Assembly (NCBI GenBank): GCA_035299425.1
Contig: DATGWP010000160.1
Span: 11,129 to 75,128, forward strand
DNA: 64,000 nt
Reading direction: 5' to 3'
From: Bog-950 sp035299425
GTDB lineage: Bacteria > Bacteroidota > Bacteroidia > Chitinophagales > LD1
Shown here piece by piece: positions 25,311 to 33,800 of the stretch (its first letter is position 1; each line of letters begins with the position of its first letter). A program made the translations under genes and the position numbers. The notes under the pieces are model-generated. The model made no database searches. It was not told the DNA's origin and saw only the letters and a list, made by a program, of their open reading frames with translations.

Positions 25311-26012
25311 TCACTCCACCGTTGCATACGGTGCCATTTTGCGATAGGTGCTATCAGTAACGCCGTCAACATTTTTCAAATCGCTTACCTGTTTAAAATC
25401 CCCATGTTGTTTGCGGTGGGCTTCAATCAATTTTGCATTATCTCTAAAGTAGGGGTGCGCTTTGAATTCTTTATAGCTGGCCGTGTTAATGTTTATGTGG
25501 GTGGGGGCTTGTGACCCAACTACCAGTTGCGTTTTGATATGCCGGTAAGTACTATCGGGTAAGCCATATACTTCTTTCAGTTGTTCAACTGCTGCAAAGC
25601 CACCCAGCAGGATGCGGAACTTTACTATGCGTTTGGATATCACCGGCCCAATGCCGCGTAGCTTTTCAAACTCTTCTGCATCTGCTGTATTGATATCGAG
25701 TTTGAGTGATGTAGCGTTGCGCGGCTTTGCGGTGTATGGTTCGCTATCGCTTTTCCGATATCCAACCTCATGCGCCGTATCCGTAGAGACATGTTGCTCT
25801 TGCGGTTCGGGTTGCCCGTTCTTGCTGTTATACTCAGCTAAAAACTCATTTACTTCTTTGTCATGCTCAGAGTTGTTGAAATGCTCTACAGGTTTGAAAT
25901 AGAAATATGCGTAGCGAAACACAAAGGCAAACAGGCATAGAAACACCAATACCACAATGCCATTTCGTTCGCCCCGGGTAAAAGTGAAAAGCTGATCCAG
26001 CCATTTGCGCAT
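25311..26012 (-). CDS. Membrane-anchored helix-hairpin-helix protein (ComEA-like)
   Basis: 233 residues with one N-terminal membrane segment (about residues 18-38, GIVVLVFLCLFAFVFRYAYF) and two HhH DNA-binding modules: LDINTADAEEFEKLRGIGPVISKRIVKFR (about 115-145) and ININTASYKEFKAHPYFRDNAKLIEAHR (about 175-205). The layout resembles ComEA, which binds incoming DNA during natural transformation. The ATG at 26012 is preferred because the longer TTG start lies inside the rplJ terminator hairpin. No other competence gene is near. Confidence 0.85.
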   Translation of the reverse strand: MRKWLDQLFTFTRGERNGIVVLVFLCLFAFVFRYAYFYFKPVEHFNNSEHDKEVNEFLAEYNSKNGQPEPQEQHVSTDTAHEVGYRKSDSEPYTAKPRNATSLKLDINTADAEEFEKLRGIGPVISKRIVKFRILLGGFAAVEQLKEVYGLPDSTYRHIKTQLVVGSQAPTHININTASYKEFKAHPYFRDNAKLIEAHRKQHGDFKQVSDLKNVDGVTDSTYRKMAPYATVE

Positions 26013-26024
26013 AGCGGAAAAATA

Positions 26025-26057
26025 AAAAAGTCCGTTCAAATAATGAACGGACTTTTT
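26025..26057 (-). terminator. Intrinsic terminator after rplJ
   Basis: GTCCGTTCA (26030-26038) pairs with TGAACGGAC (26044-26052), flanked by A5 and T5, so the minus-strand transcript ends in a T-run 33 bases after the rplJ stop. This means rplJ is not followed by rplL in the same transcript. Confidence 0.88.
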
Positions 26058-26089
26058 AAGTGTATTAAGTTTTCTTTTAAAGAGAACTC

Positions 26090-26620
26090 TTAGTTGCTTC
26101 CCTTTTCTTCGATTGATTTCAACAAGCCAGCGATTTTCTGACCAGATGAAGCCTGAAGAGCACCGATAACATTCTTGGCTGGTGATTGTAGTAAGCCGAT
26201 GATATCGCCGATAAGCTCTGCCTTGCTCTTAAGAGCTGCAAGAACTGCTAATTGGTTATCGCCTACAAACACATCGCTATCGATGTATGCGCCTTTCAAA
26301 ATAGGGCGGTCGTTAGTCTTTCTGAACTCGGCCAATACCTTAGCTGGTGAAGCACCATCGGCAGCAAACATAACGCCGGTTGGTCCGTGCAACAATGGGT
26401 AAAGAGCTTCGTAGTCAGTACCTTCAACCTGCTCAAGGGCTTTGCGGATAAGCGTGTTTTTAGAAACACGGTACTCGATGCCAGCGTTGAAGCAAAGGCG
26501 ACGGAACTTGTTGATTTTTTCTACGGTAAGTGTAGATGAATCTGTGATGTAGAAATATGTTGAGTTGCTGAACTTTTCTTTAAGGTCGGCAATTTCCTGG
26601 TTCTTTTGATTTTTTTCCAT
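26090..26620 (-). CDS. rplJ: Ribosomal protein L10
   Basis: 176 residues. The N-terminal rRNA-binding part (EIADLKEKFSNSTYFYITDSSTLTVEKINKFRR, VSKNTLIRKALEQ) and the C-terminal helix that anchors L12 dimers (SPAKNVIGALQASSGQKIAGLLKSI) are standard. L10 is the base of the stalk. It follows rplA by 34 bases but rplL does not follow it. Confidence 0.97.
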   Translation of the reverse strand: MEKNQKNQEIADLKEKFSNSTYFYITDSSTLTVEKINKFRRLCFNAGIEYRVSKNTLIRKALEQVEGTDYEALYPLLHGPTGVMFAADGASPAKVLAEFRKTNDRPILKGAYIDSDVFVGDNQLAVLAALKSKAELIGDIIGLLQSPAKNVIGALQASSGQKIAGLLKSIEEKGSN

Positions 26621-26654
26621 TTTATATATTGATTATAAAGTGAGTCGATAGTTA

Positions 26655-27350
26655 TTAAAGTCCTGCAACGGTTTTGTAATCAACATTGATGCCCGGGCTC
26701 ATAGTAGAGGCCATGCTGATACCTTTGAAATATATACCCTTGGCAGTAGCTGGTTTCAGCTTAGATAAAGTTTGAAGCAATGCTTCAGCATTCTCATTGA
26801 TTTGCTGCGCGCTGAAAGACACACGGCCTACCGATGTATGAACGATACCAAACTTATCTACCTTAAACGCTATTTTACCTTTTTTCACTTCTTCTACAGC
26901 CTTACCTACTTCTGGTGTTACAGTACCTGATTTAGGATTTGGCATTAAGTTACGTGGTCCTAACACTTTACCAATTTTCGCAATTTTAGCCATTACGTTT
27001 GGAGAAGCGATTACTACGTCGAATTCCATCCAGCCTGTTTCAATCTTCTGAACGAATTCATCAAGACCTACGAAATCAGCGCCAGCTTTTTTAGCTTCTT
27101 CTTCTTTGTCTGGAGTAGTTAACACCAATACGCGCTTGGTTTTACCGGTACCGTGAGGTAGTGCAGTAGTACCACGGATAGCCTGGTCAGCTTTCTTAGG
27201 GTCAACACCTAACTGGATGTGTAAATCAACCGATGCATCGAATTTGCAGGTGGTTGTTTCTTTAACGAGCTTAGAAGCATCGTTCAATGAGTAGAGCTTA
27301 GCAGCGTCTACCTTGCCGTTAACGGCCTTTCTTCTTTTGGTAACTTTCAT
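26655..27350 (-). CDS. rplA: Ribosomal protein L1
   Basis: 231 residues with both L1 domains: the N-terminal YSLNDASKLVKETTTCKFDASVDLHIQLGVDPKKADQAIRG, and the domain II core GKVLGPRNLMPNPKSGTVT, the signature motif. L1 forms the mobile stalk that guides E-site tRNA. It follows rplK with a 116-base gap holding a hairpin. Confidence 0.98.
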   Translation of the reverse strand: MKVTKRRKAVNGKVDAAKLYSLNDASKLVKETTTCKFDASVDLHIQLGVDPKKADQAIRGTTALPHGTGKTKRVLVLTTPDKEEEAKKAGADFVGLDEFVQKIETGWMEFDVVIASPNVMAKIAKIGKVLGPRNLMPNPKSGTVTPEVGKAVEEVKKGKIAFKVDKFGIVHTSVGRVSFSAQQINENAEALLQTLSKLKPATAKGIYFKGISMASTMSPGINVDYKTVAGL

Positions 27351-27414
27351 TGTTTTGATTTTGTGAGGTCAACTGGAGCAATGAACTCCTCCCTCGTTAG
27401 TAAATATGAATGAT

Positions 27415-27452
27415 GAATGCGGATGCCGGAATTAATCCCGAAACCCGCATTC
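27415..27452 (-). other. Hairpin in the rplK-rplA gap
   Basis: GAATGCGG (27415-27422) and CCGCATTC (27445-27452) form an 8-base stem with further partial pairing inside (GCCGGAATTAATCCCG). No T-tract follows, so it is not a clear terminator. An L1-binding or RNA-processing role is possible but unproven. Confidence 0.4.
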
Positions 27453-27466
27453 TGAATTCCAATTTC

Positions 27467-27895
27467 TTAGTAACCTTCTACGTTGAAACCAGCGCTTTTA
27501 GCAGAACCTGCTACCAGGCTCATAGCTGCTTCGATAGTGAAACAGTTTAAGTCAGGCATTTTTTCTTCTGCAATTTTGCGAATGATATCCTGGCTAACTA
27601 CACCAATTTTTTTACGGTTAGGCTCAGCCGAGCCTGCTTGCTTCTTGGTATATTCCATCAACAATGCGTGAGCCGGTGGAGTTTTGATGATGAAGTCAAA
27701 GCTCTTATCGGTATACACAGTGATAACGCATGGAAGGATTTTTCCTTGCTTGTCCTGTGTTTGCGCGTTAAAGCGTTTGCAGAACTCCATAATGTTCACA
27801 CCCTTAGAACCTAAAGCTGGTCCGATTGGTGGAGCCGGGTTAGCTTGTCCGCCCTTAACCTGTAACTTGATGAATGTTTGAATTTCCTTTGCCAT
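27467..27895 (-). CDS. rplK: Ribosomal protein L11
   Basis: 142 residues. KLQVKGGQANPAPPIGPALGSKGVNIMEFCKRFNAQT is the canonical N-terminal domain, and the C-terminal rRNA-binding domain ends in GSAKSAGFNVEGY. L11 is needed for stringent-response activation by RelA and for factor binding. Third gene after secE-nusG. Confidence 0.98.
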   Translation of the reverse strand: MAKEIQTFIKLQVKGGQANPAPPIGPALGSKGVNIMEFCKRFNAQTQDKQGKILPCVITVYTDKSFDFIIKTPPAHALLMEYTKKQAGSAEPNRKKIGVVSQDIIRKIAEEKMPDLNCFTIEAAMSLVAGSAKSAGFNVEGY

Positions 27896-27933
27896 TGTAT
27901 GACTTATTAATGATTATTGATAATTGATTATTA

Positions 27934-28467
27934 CTAACTGATTTTTTCTACTTGCATGAAACTCACTTCAACCGGAGTTTTACGACCGAAAATTTTAACT
28001 ACAACTTTCAGTTTCTTCTTCTCGTTGTTTATCTCCTCTATAGTTCCGATAAAGTCGTTGAAAGCACCGTCAACAATCTTCACGTCTTCGTTTATGATAA
28101 ACGGTTCAGCCATTGTTTCGCCGGCATCCAGCATTTCATCGGCTTTACCTAACACCTTCACTTCTTCTGCGCGGCTTAGGGTTCCCAAGAAACCCAATAC
28201 ACCATGCACCTGGCGAACTGTCATCCACATTTCCTGTGTCATTCGCTTATCTTCAACCTCTATGTATATATAACCAGGGAAAAGAGTTTTATCCTTTATG
28301 GTTTTTTTTCCGGCCTTGATTGTATATATCTTCTCAGTAGGTACTAATATGTTGGTTACTATACCTTCCCACTTAGCGCGTTTTACCTCCATTAGGATGT
28401 GCTCCCGGATCTTTTTTTCCTGGCCACTGATAACTCGCGTTACGTACCATTTTTTTCCTTCTGCCAT
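27934..28467 (-). CDS. nusG: Transcription antitermination factor NusG
   Basis: 177 residues. The NGN domain (KKWYVTRVISGQEKKIREHI, then LFPGYIYIEVE and VHGVLGFLG) is followed by a linker and the KOW domain (EDVKIVDGAFNDFIGTIEEINNEKKKLKVVVKIFGRKTPVEV). It binds RNA polymerase and Rho or S10. It starts three bases after the secE stop codon. Confidence 0.97.
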   Translation of the reverse strand: MAEGKKWYVTRVISGQEKKIREHILMEVKRAKWEGIVTNILVPTEKIYTIKAGKKTIKDKTLFPGYIYIEVEDKRMTQEMWMTVRQVHGVLGFLGTLSRAEEVKVLGKADEMLDAGETMAEPFIINEDVKIVDGAFNDFIGTIEEINNEKKKLKVVVKIFGRKTPVEVSFMQVEKIS

Positions 28468-28470
28468 GGG

Positions 28471-28668
28471 TTATCCTATAATTAGTTTATAAAGTTCCTG
28501 CGTGCCTGATTTAAAAGCCAGGTCTATCAGCAACACAACAATTGAAATAATAAGCGAAGTAATTAAAACCACTACAGCGCTTTCCTGAAGTTCAGCCCAG
28601 GTAGGCCAGGTAACTTTATGCACCAGCTCGTCATAAGCTTCCTGAAAGTATAATGTGAATTTTTCCAT
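28471..28668 (-). CDS. secE: Protein translocase subunit SecE
   Basis: 65 residues, the short single-TM form. The amphipathic helix FQEAYDELVHKVTWPTWAELQ, with its conserved VTWPT motif, precedes one TM segment (SAVVVLITSLIISIVVLLIDLAF). It clamps SecY in the inner membrane. It is co-transcribed with tRNA-Trp upstream and nusG downstream. Confidence 0.96.
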   Translation of the reverse strand: MEKFTLYFQEAYDELVHKVTWPTWAELQESAVVVLITSLIISIVVLLIDLAFKSGTQELYKLIIG

Positions 28669-28724
28669 TGTTGTTTTTGTTCTAATTACTTACTACTACT
28701 TAAATTCCGTGTCCTGTTTTTTAG

Positions 28725-28795
28725 CAGGGGCAGCCAGATTCGAACTGACATCAAGGGTTTTGGAGACCCGTATGCTACCATTGCACCATGCCCCT
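28725..28795 (-). tRNA. tRNA-Trp (anticodon CCA)
   Basis: 71 bases without an encoded CCA. The acceptor stem AGGGGCA/TGCCCCT is perfect with discriminator G. The D arm is GTGC AATGGTA GCAT, the anticodon loop CTCCAAA, and the T arm contains GTTCGAATC. It lies 56 bases upstream of secE. The tRNA-Trp-secE-nusG-rplK order is conserved in Bacteroidota, but the tuf gene usually found just upstream is not here. Confidence 0.96.
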
Positions 28796-28875
28796 AACTT
28801 TTTAAACTACTGCGCAAGAGACATTTACCCTTAACTTACGGCAATAGCCCCTCACCCCTTTATCCAAAAGGGACG

Positions 28876-28905
28876 CAAATATAACTACATAGGGGAATTT
28901 TCAAA
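28876..28905 (-). promoter_or_regulatory. Promoter of the tRNA-Trp-secE-nusG-rplKAJ operon
   Basis: Minus-strand TTTG (28905-28902), 18 bases, then TATATTTG (28883-28876), followed by CGTCCC. It lies 81 bases upstream of the tRNA. Its presence shows the unit starts here and is not read through from tuf. Confidence 0.82.
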
Positions 28906-28994
28906 ATAAACAGGAGAGATAAATGTACTGTGAGGCATATAAAGCTGTCAGTTAAATACAGGGGTGCCTTTTTGTTAAAAAAAATCAACCGAAT

Positions 28995-29489
28995 TTATGA
29001 TTCCCAGTGCCTTTCCAGGTAAAAATAGTCATCAGCCGTTTCCGCCAGTTTCGCGCGGTTCCAACCTACAGGATTACGAGGCATGCTGCTTTCTTCTATA
29101 TCAAAACACCTTATTACCTTTTCGGGCAGTTTAACCACATCTATCTCCAAACCTTCACCATTTTCAGCAGGGTTTTCTGTCAATTCCTGTAGTGTTTCCT
29201 GAATATCCTTATGCAGGTCAGCTTCGTCTACCATTTTGATTTTCAGCCCATCTACCCAACCGGCAAAATCTACACGTTCAATCCATTCGCTTTCATAAAC
29301 ATATCTGCCGGTTTGGTTATTTGGTGACATGATGCAGGCTGCATAAAATTGCTCTATACAGCAGAAATCCTTCTTCTTTCCCCCCACCATTCTAACAAAA
29401 CTAACCTGCCAGGTAAAGGCTATCTCATCAAAGATAAGCTGATAAGGGAGTTGTTGCTGCAAATATGCTTTGAGAACCTGCAAATTCAT
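28995..29489 (-). CDS. Unknown cytosolic protein
   Basis: 164 residues, acidic, no signal peptide or membrane segment. It opens with a short helix (MNLQVLKAYLQQQLPYQLIF) and then strands (YVYESEWIERVDFAGWVDGLKIKMVDE). Two adjacent Cys occur at DFCCIEQF. I do not recognise the family. It sits between the rplC terminator and the tRNA-Trp promoter, where tuf or further S10-operon genes would usually be, so it marks a rearrangement point. It is probably its own small unit. Confidence 0.7.
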   Translation of the reverse strand: MNLQVLKAYLQQQLPYQLIFDEIAFTWQVSFVRMVGGKKKDFCCIEQFYAACIMSPNNQTGRYVYESEWIERVDFAGWVDGLKIKMVDEADLHKDIQETLQELTENPAENGEGLEIDVVKLPEKVIRCFDIEESSMPRNPVGWNRAKLAETADDYFYLERHWES

Positions 29490-29516
29490 ACAAGGTAAAT
29501 TTACCCTTTATATAAC

Positions 29517-29544
29517 GAAAAAATCCCCCGGAAAACCGGGGGAC
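29517..29544 (-). terminator. Intrinsic terminator after rplC
   Basis: TCCCCCGG (29524-29531) and CCGGGGGA (29536-29543) pair around AAAA, and the minus-strand transcript continues into a run of T. The rpsL-rpsG-fusA-rpsJ-rplC transcript therefore ends here, before rplD. Confidence 0.9.
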
Positions 29545-29595
29545 CTTTCACTTTCCTTTATCGGGATCCTTTCGGGCCAGAGGGCCGTCAAAGAA

Positions 29596-30210
29596 CTACC
29601 CTTCAATAATAACGTAAGAGCCTATTGCTCCCGGAACTGAACCTCTTACAAGAACCAGGTTCTGATCTGCAAGGATTTTAACCACGCGCAGGTTCAATGC
29701 TTCTACACGGTTACCACCCATGCGTCCGGCCATTCTGATGCCTTTAAACACGTGTGAAGGATCGGATGATGCACCCAGTGAACCTGGTGCGCGCATACGG
29801 TCGTGCTGACCGTGTGAGCCCATACCAACCCCAGAGAATCCGTGGCGTTTTACAACACCCTGGAAACCTTTACCTTTCGAAGTTCCAATTACGTTTACCA
29901 GGTCGCCTTCTTCAAATGTAGTAGCAACCACGGTCTCACCCACCGGCTTTCCAAAATCATAATCGCGGAACTCAACTACCTTTCTTTTAGGAGTTGTGCC
30001 TGCTTTCTTAAAATGGCCCAAAACACCATTTGGAGTATTCTTTTCTTTTTTGTCGTCGAACGCTAACTGAGTGGCGGTATAACCGTCTTTTTCTACAGTT
30101 TTAATTTGTGTGATAACACAAGGGCCAGCTTCGATAACTGTAACAGCAGTTTGTTTGCCATTGTCAAACACGCTTGTCATTCCTACTTTCTTTCCGATAA
30201 TTCCTTTCAT
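29596..30210 (-). CDS. rplC: Ribosomal protein L3
   Basis: 204 residues. MKGIIGKKVGMTSVFDNGKQTAVTVIEAGPC is the classic N-terminus, and the loop reaching the peptidyl-transferase centre is KGFQGVVKRHGFSGVGMGSHGQ. In most genomes it is followed by rplD-rplW-rplB; here it is the last gene of its operon and is followed by a strong terminator. Confidence 0.98.
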   Translation of the reverse strand: MKGIIGKKVGMTSVFDNGKQTAVTVIEAGPCVITQIKTVEKDGYTATQLAFDDKKEKNTPNGVLGHFKKAGTTPKRKVVEFRDYDFGKPVGETVVATTFEEGDLVNVIGTSKGKGFQGVVKRHGFSGVGMGSHGQHDRMRAPGSLGASSDPSHVFKGIRMAGRMGGNRVEALNLRVVKILADQNLVLVRGSVPGAIGSYVIIEG

Positions 30211-30312
30211 ACTACTTGGTTTTAGAGGAGCCCTTTTAGTCGCGGCTCATAATGAATAAAAAATTTATAACATCTAAATTCCCTAAAGGGGACTTAGATA
30301 CGATTAAGCTAC

Positions 30313-30618
30313 TTATGCTTTGATCTCAACTTCCACACCACTTGGAAGTTCCAGTTTCATCAATGCATCTACGGTTTTAGAAGATGATTGATAAATATCC
30401 AGCAAGCGCTTGTAAGTGCAAAGCTGGAACTGCTCTTTAGAGTTTGCGTTCACGTGAGGAGAACGAAGAACCGTGAAGATTTTTTTGTGTGTAGGAAGTG
30501 GAACTGGTCCGCTAACTACGGCACCGGTATTCTTCACTGTCTTTACGATTTTCTCGGCGCTTTTGTCTACCAAGTTGTGATCGTAGCTTTTTAGTTTAAT
30601 TCTGATTCTTTGGCTCAT
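30313..30618 (-). CDS. rpsJ: Ribosomal protein S10
   Basis: 101 residues. SQRIRIKLKSYDHNLVDKSAEKIV and the VSGPVPLPTHKKIFTVLRSPHVNANSKEQF loop are standard. S10 is also NusE, a NusB/NusG partner in antitermination. It lies 40 bases downstream of fusA. Confidence 0.98.
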   Translation of the reverse strand: MSQRIRIKLKSYDHNLVDKSAEKIVKTVKNTGAVVSGPVPLPTHKKIFTVLRSPHVNANSKEQFQLCTYKRLLDIYQSSSKTVDALMKLELPSGVEVEIKA

Positions 30619-30658
30619 AAAAAGAACGGTTTATGGATTTTAGTTTTTAGATTTTCAA

Positions 30659-32776
30659 TTATTGTTCAACTGCGCTGCTGCGAACTTTACCTGAGTTTTT
30701 AGCAATTACTGCGTTAGCAACGTTTTCAGGCGCTGGCTGGAAACTGTGAAACTCCATGGTAGAAGTTGCACGGCCCGAAGTAAGCGTTCTCAACTGAGTA
30801 ACGTATCCGAACATTTCGCTCAATGGCACCTTAGCTTTTACTACCTGTGCATTTACCTTAGCTTCCATACCCTCTAACAAGCCACGACGACGGTTAAGGT
30901 CACCTACCACATCACCGGTGTTCTCATCAGGTGTAATAACTTCTACCTTCATGATTGGCTCAAGCAATACCGGCTTACAGTTTTTAGCTGCAGTACGGAA
31001 AGCAAGCTTAGCGCACAATTCGAAAGACAGGGCATCGGAGTCAACTGCGTGGAATGAACCATCGAACAGACGAACCTTTAAGCTATCTAATTCGTAGCCG
31101 GCCAATACACCCGTTTTCATAGCTTCTTTAAAGCCTTTCTCTACAGGTGGGATGAACTCACGAGGAATTGCACCACCGAATACATCATTGATAAACTGTA
31201 ATCCTATAGTACCTTCATCGGCAGGTCCGATTTCGATTTTGATATCGGCGAACTTACCACGACCACCCGTTTGTTTCTTATACGACTCGCGGTGCTCGAT
31301 AGTTTTAGTTAAGCGCTCTTTGTAGTTAACCTGAGGTGCACCCTGGTTACATTCTACGTTGAATTCGCGACGCAGACGATCTACAAGGATTTCAAGGTGA
31401 AGCTCACCCATACCTGCAATAATCGTTTGGCCGGTTTGCTCATCGAAAGACACCTTGAATGTAGGATCCTCTTCAGCAAGCTTACCTAGACTCATACCCA
31501 ATTTATCTAAATCCTTCTGTGCCTTAGGCTCGATAGCCAATGATATAACCGGCTCAGGGAATTTCATACTTTCTAACACAACCGGGTTCTTCTCTTCGCA
31601 AAGTGTATCGCCGGTGCGGATATCTTTAAAACCTACCGCTGCTGCAATATCGCCAGCCTCAACACGGTCAACCGGGTTTTGTTTATTGGCGTGCATCTGG
31701 AACAGACGAGAGATACGCTCTTTCTTTCCGGTGCGGGTGTTTAATATGTAAGAACCGGCATCAAGCCCGCCCTGGTAAACCCGGAAGTATGCCAAACGGC
31801 CTACATAAGGATCGGTAGCGATTTTGAACGCCAATGCACAGAAAGGTGCATCAGTATCAGGGTGAATTTCGATTTCTGCTTCGGTATCAGGGTTGGTAGC
31901 CTTAATGTTTGGCTTATCCTGAGGTGAAGGAAGAATAGCGCAAACTGCATCCAATACAGCCTGAACACCTTTATTTTTGAAAGCCGAACCGCAATACATA
32001 GGAACTACCTTTTGGGCAATTACAGCCTTACGAACCGCAGCGCGGATTTCTTCAGGAGATATTGAGTTAGGATCGGCAAAGTACTTTTCCATTAGCATGT
32101 CGTCGAACTCGGCAACCTGCTCTAACATTTTTTCGCGGTAGTTTTTTACTTCTTCTACCAGGTCATCAGGTATTGGAACAATGGTAGAGGTCATACCTCT
32201 GTCATCTTCGTTCCATATCATAGCTTCGTTGGTAATCAAATCAACTACACCTTTAAAGTTCTCTTCGTTACCAATAGGAATTTGCATTACCATAGGTGTA
32301 GAGCCCAACATGGTATTAACCTGGGTAACTACGTTGAAGAAATCGGCACCCTGACGGTCCATTTTATTTACAAAACCCAAACGGGCAACACCGTAGTTAT
32401 CGGCCAGGCGCCAGTTAGTTTCTGATTGAGGTTCAACACCATCCACCGCAGAGAAAAGGAATACCAAACCATCCAATACACGCAATGAGCGGTTAACTTC
32501 TACTGTGAAGTCAACGTGTCCCGGAGTATCGATGATGTTGATGTCATATTTCTTGTTCTTCCATGTCCAGGCGCAACGGGTAGCAGCCGAAGTGATGGTG
32601 ATACCACGCTCCTGCTCTTGCTCCATCCAGTCCATAGTAGCCGCACCTTCGTGTACTTCACCTATTTTGTAGTTTACACCGGTGTAATACAAAATACGCT
32701 CGGTAGTAGTTGTTTTACCGGCGTCGATGTGGGCAGCAATTCCAATATTTCTTGTATAACTAAGATCTTTTCCCAT
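30659..32776 (-). CDS. fusA: Elongation factor G
   Basis: 705 residues, full length. The GTPase domain has AHIDAGKTTTTERILYYTG (P-loop), DTPGHVDFT and NKMDRQGAD. Domain II, the domain III switch region, domain IV (NYKERLTKTIEHRESYKKQTGGRGKFA) and the C-terminal domain V (RRRGLLEGMEAK) all follow. It catalyses translocation. It is third in the str order rpsL-rpsG-fusA-rpsJ-rplC. Confidence 0.98.
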   Translation of the reverse strand: MGKDLSYTRNIGIAAHIDAGKTTTTERILYYTGVNYKIGEVHEGAATMDWMEQEQERGITITSAATRCAWTWKNKKYDINIIDTPGHVDFTVEVNRSLRVLDGLVFLFSAVDGVEPQSETNWRLADNYGVARLGFVNKMDRQGADFFNVVTQVNTMLGSTPMVMQIPIGNEENFKGVVDLITNEAMIWNEDDRGMTSTIVPIPDDLVEEVKNYREKMLEQVAEFDDMLMEKYFADPNSISPEEIRAAVRKAVIAQKVVPMYCGSAFKNKGVQAVLDAVCAILPSPQDKPNIKATNPDTEAEIEIHPDTDAPFCALAFKIATDPYVGRLAYFRVYQGGLDAGSYILNTRTGKKERISRLFQMHANKQNPVDRVEAGDIAAAVGFKDIRTGDTLCEEKNPVVLESMKFPEPVISLAIEPKAQKDLDKLGMSLGKLAEEDPTFKVSFDEQTGQTIIAGMGELHLEILVDRLRREFNVECNQGAPQVNYKERLTKTIEHRESYKKQTGGRGKFADIKIEIGPADEGTIGLQFINDVFGGAIPREFIPPVEKGFKEAMKTGVLAGYELDSLKVRLFDGSFHAVDSDALSFELCAKLAFRTAAKNCKPVLLEPIMKVEVITPDENTGDVVGDLNRRRGLLEGMEAKVNAQVVKAKVPLSEMFGYVTQLRTLTSGRATSTMEFHSFQPAPENVANAVIAKNSGKVRSSAVEQ

Positions 32777-32816
32777 TTTGTTTTTAGTGTCCTCTGTTTA
32801 TTATTTTTATTAAAAG

Positions 32817-32834
32817 TCCCCGCCGGGGCGGGGA
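32817..32834 (-). other. GC-rich palindrome in the rpsG-fusA gap
   Basis: TCCCCGCC-GG-GGCGGGGA, a perfect 8-base stem, lies just downstream of the rpsG stop. On the minus strand it is followed by CTTTTAATAA, a weak T-tract. It may attenuate or process the transcript between rpsG and fusA. Confidence 0.5.
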
Positions 32835-32842
32835 TTTATTAT

Positions 32843-33310
32843 TTAGAACTTGAAGTGAGCGAAAGCCTTGTTAGCCTCGGCCATTTTGTGTGTATCTTCT
32901 TTCTTTTTGAAAGCACCACCTTCACCTTTAGAACCTGCGATAATTTCAGAAGCAAGCTTATCGGCCATGCTCTTACCGTTTCTATCGCGGCTGTATTGTA
33001 TAATCCACTTCATAGCAACAGAAGCTTTGCGATCGCCGCGAACTTCGGTAGGTATCTGGAAGTTGGCACCACCAATACGGCGGGTTTTAACCTCTACAGA
33101 AGGGCCGATGTTCTGGATAGACTTCTTCCAAACATCCATTCCTGGCTCTTTGGTTCTTTCCTCGATCAAATCAAGTGCACCATAGAATATGCTATAGGCT
33201 ACTGATTTCTTTCCTTCGTACATTAAACGGTTAACAAACTGTGTAACCATTACATCACCGAATTTAGGATCTGGCTGAACGTAACGTTTCGGAGCTTTCT
33301 TTTTTCTCAT
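32843..33310 (-). CDS. rpsG: Ribosomal protein S7
   Basis: 155 residues. PDPKFGDVMVTQFVNRLMYEGKKSVAYSIFYGALDLI and RRIGGANFQIPTEVR are canonical. S7 nucleates the 30S head and in E. coli regulates the str operon. It lies 32 bases after rpsL. Confidence 0.98.
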   Translation of the reverse strand: MRKKKAPKRYVQPDPKFGDVMVTQFVNRLMYEGKKSVAYSIFYGALDLIEERTKEPGMDVWKKSIQNIGPSVEVKTRRIGGANFQIPTEVRGDRKASVAMKWIIQYSRDRNGKSMADKLASEIIAGSKGEGGAFKKKEDTHKMAEANKAFAHFKF

Positions 33311-33342
33311 TGCTTTAAGTTTCTATTTACTTATTTATCTTA

Positions 33343-33747
33343 TTATTTTTTCTTGGCAGGGGCAGCTACTGCACCGGCTTTAGGTCTCTTAGTACCGTAT
33401 TTAGAGCGGCTCTTCTTTCTGTTTTCTACACCTGCGGTATCTAATGAACCACGCACGATGTGATAACGAACACCCGGAAGATCCTTAACACGACCACCGC
33501 GGATTAGTACGATAGAGTGCTCTTGCAGGTTGTGGCCTTCGCCCGGTATGTAGGCGATGATTTCTACTGCGTTTGTCAAACGAACCTTAGCTACTTTACG
33601 TAGGGCTGAGTTAGGTTTTTTAGGCGTAGTAGTGTAAACGCGGGTACAAACTCCACGCTTTTGAGGACAAGAATCTAACGCACGGCTTTTAGACTTCGCA
33701 CGGATGATTGAACGTGATTTTCTTACTAACTGTTGAATTGTTGGCAT
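33343..33747 (-). CDS. rpsL: Ribosomal protein S12
   Basis: 134 residues. PTIQQLVRKSR, CPQKRGVCTRVYTTTPKKPNSALRKVAKVRL and the decoding-site loop YIPGEGHNLQEHSIVLIRGGRVKDLPGVRYH are canonical. The lysine in PKKPNSA, the streptomycin-resistance position, is wild type. The chain ends in a short Ala/Lys tail (AGAVAAPAKKK). First gene of the str operon, with a short leader of about 20 bases. Confidence 0.98.
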   Translation of the reverse strand: MPTIQQLVRKSRSIIRAKSKSRALDSCPQKRGVCTRVYTTTPKKPNSALRKVAKVRLTNAVEIIAYIPGEGHNLQEHSIVLIRGGRVKDLPGVRYHIVRGSLDTAGVENRKKSRSKYGTKRPKAGAVAAPAKKK

Positions 33748-33770
33748 TTCGCTCTTTTATTTTGGGACGG

Positions 33771-33800
33771 CAAAAGTAGTTTTATATTTCTAATTTCAAA
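33771..33800 (-). promoter_or_regulatory. Promoter of the rpsL-rplC operon
   Basis: Minus-strand TTTG (33800-33797), 18 bases, then TACTTTTG (33778-33771), followed by CCGTCC. Confidence 0.84.

Noticed and set aside
32817..32834. Terminator separating rpsG from fusA
   Set aside because: The stem is strong but the following T-tract is weak and fusA needs the upstream promoter, so it is listed as a palindrome only.
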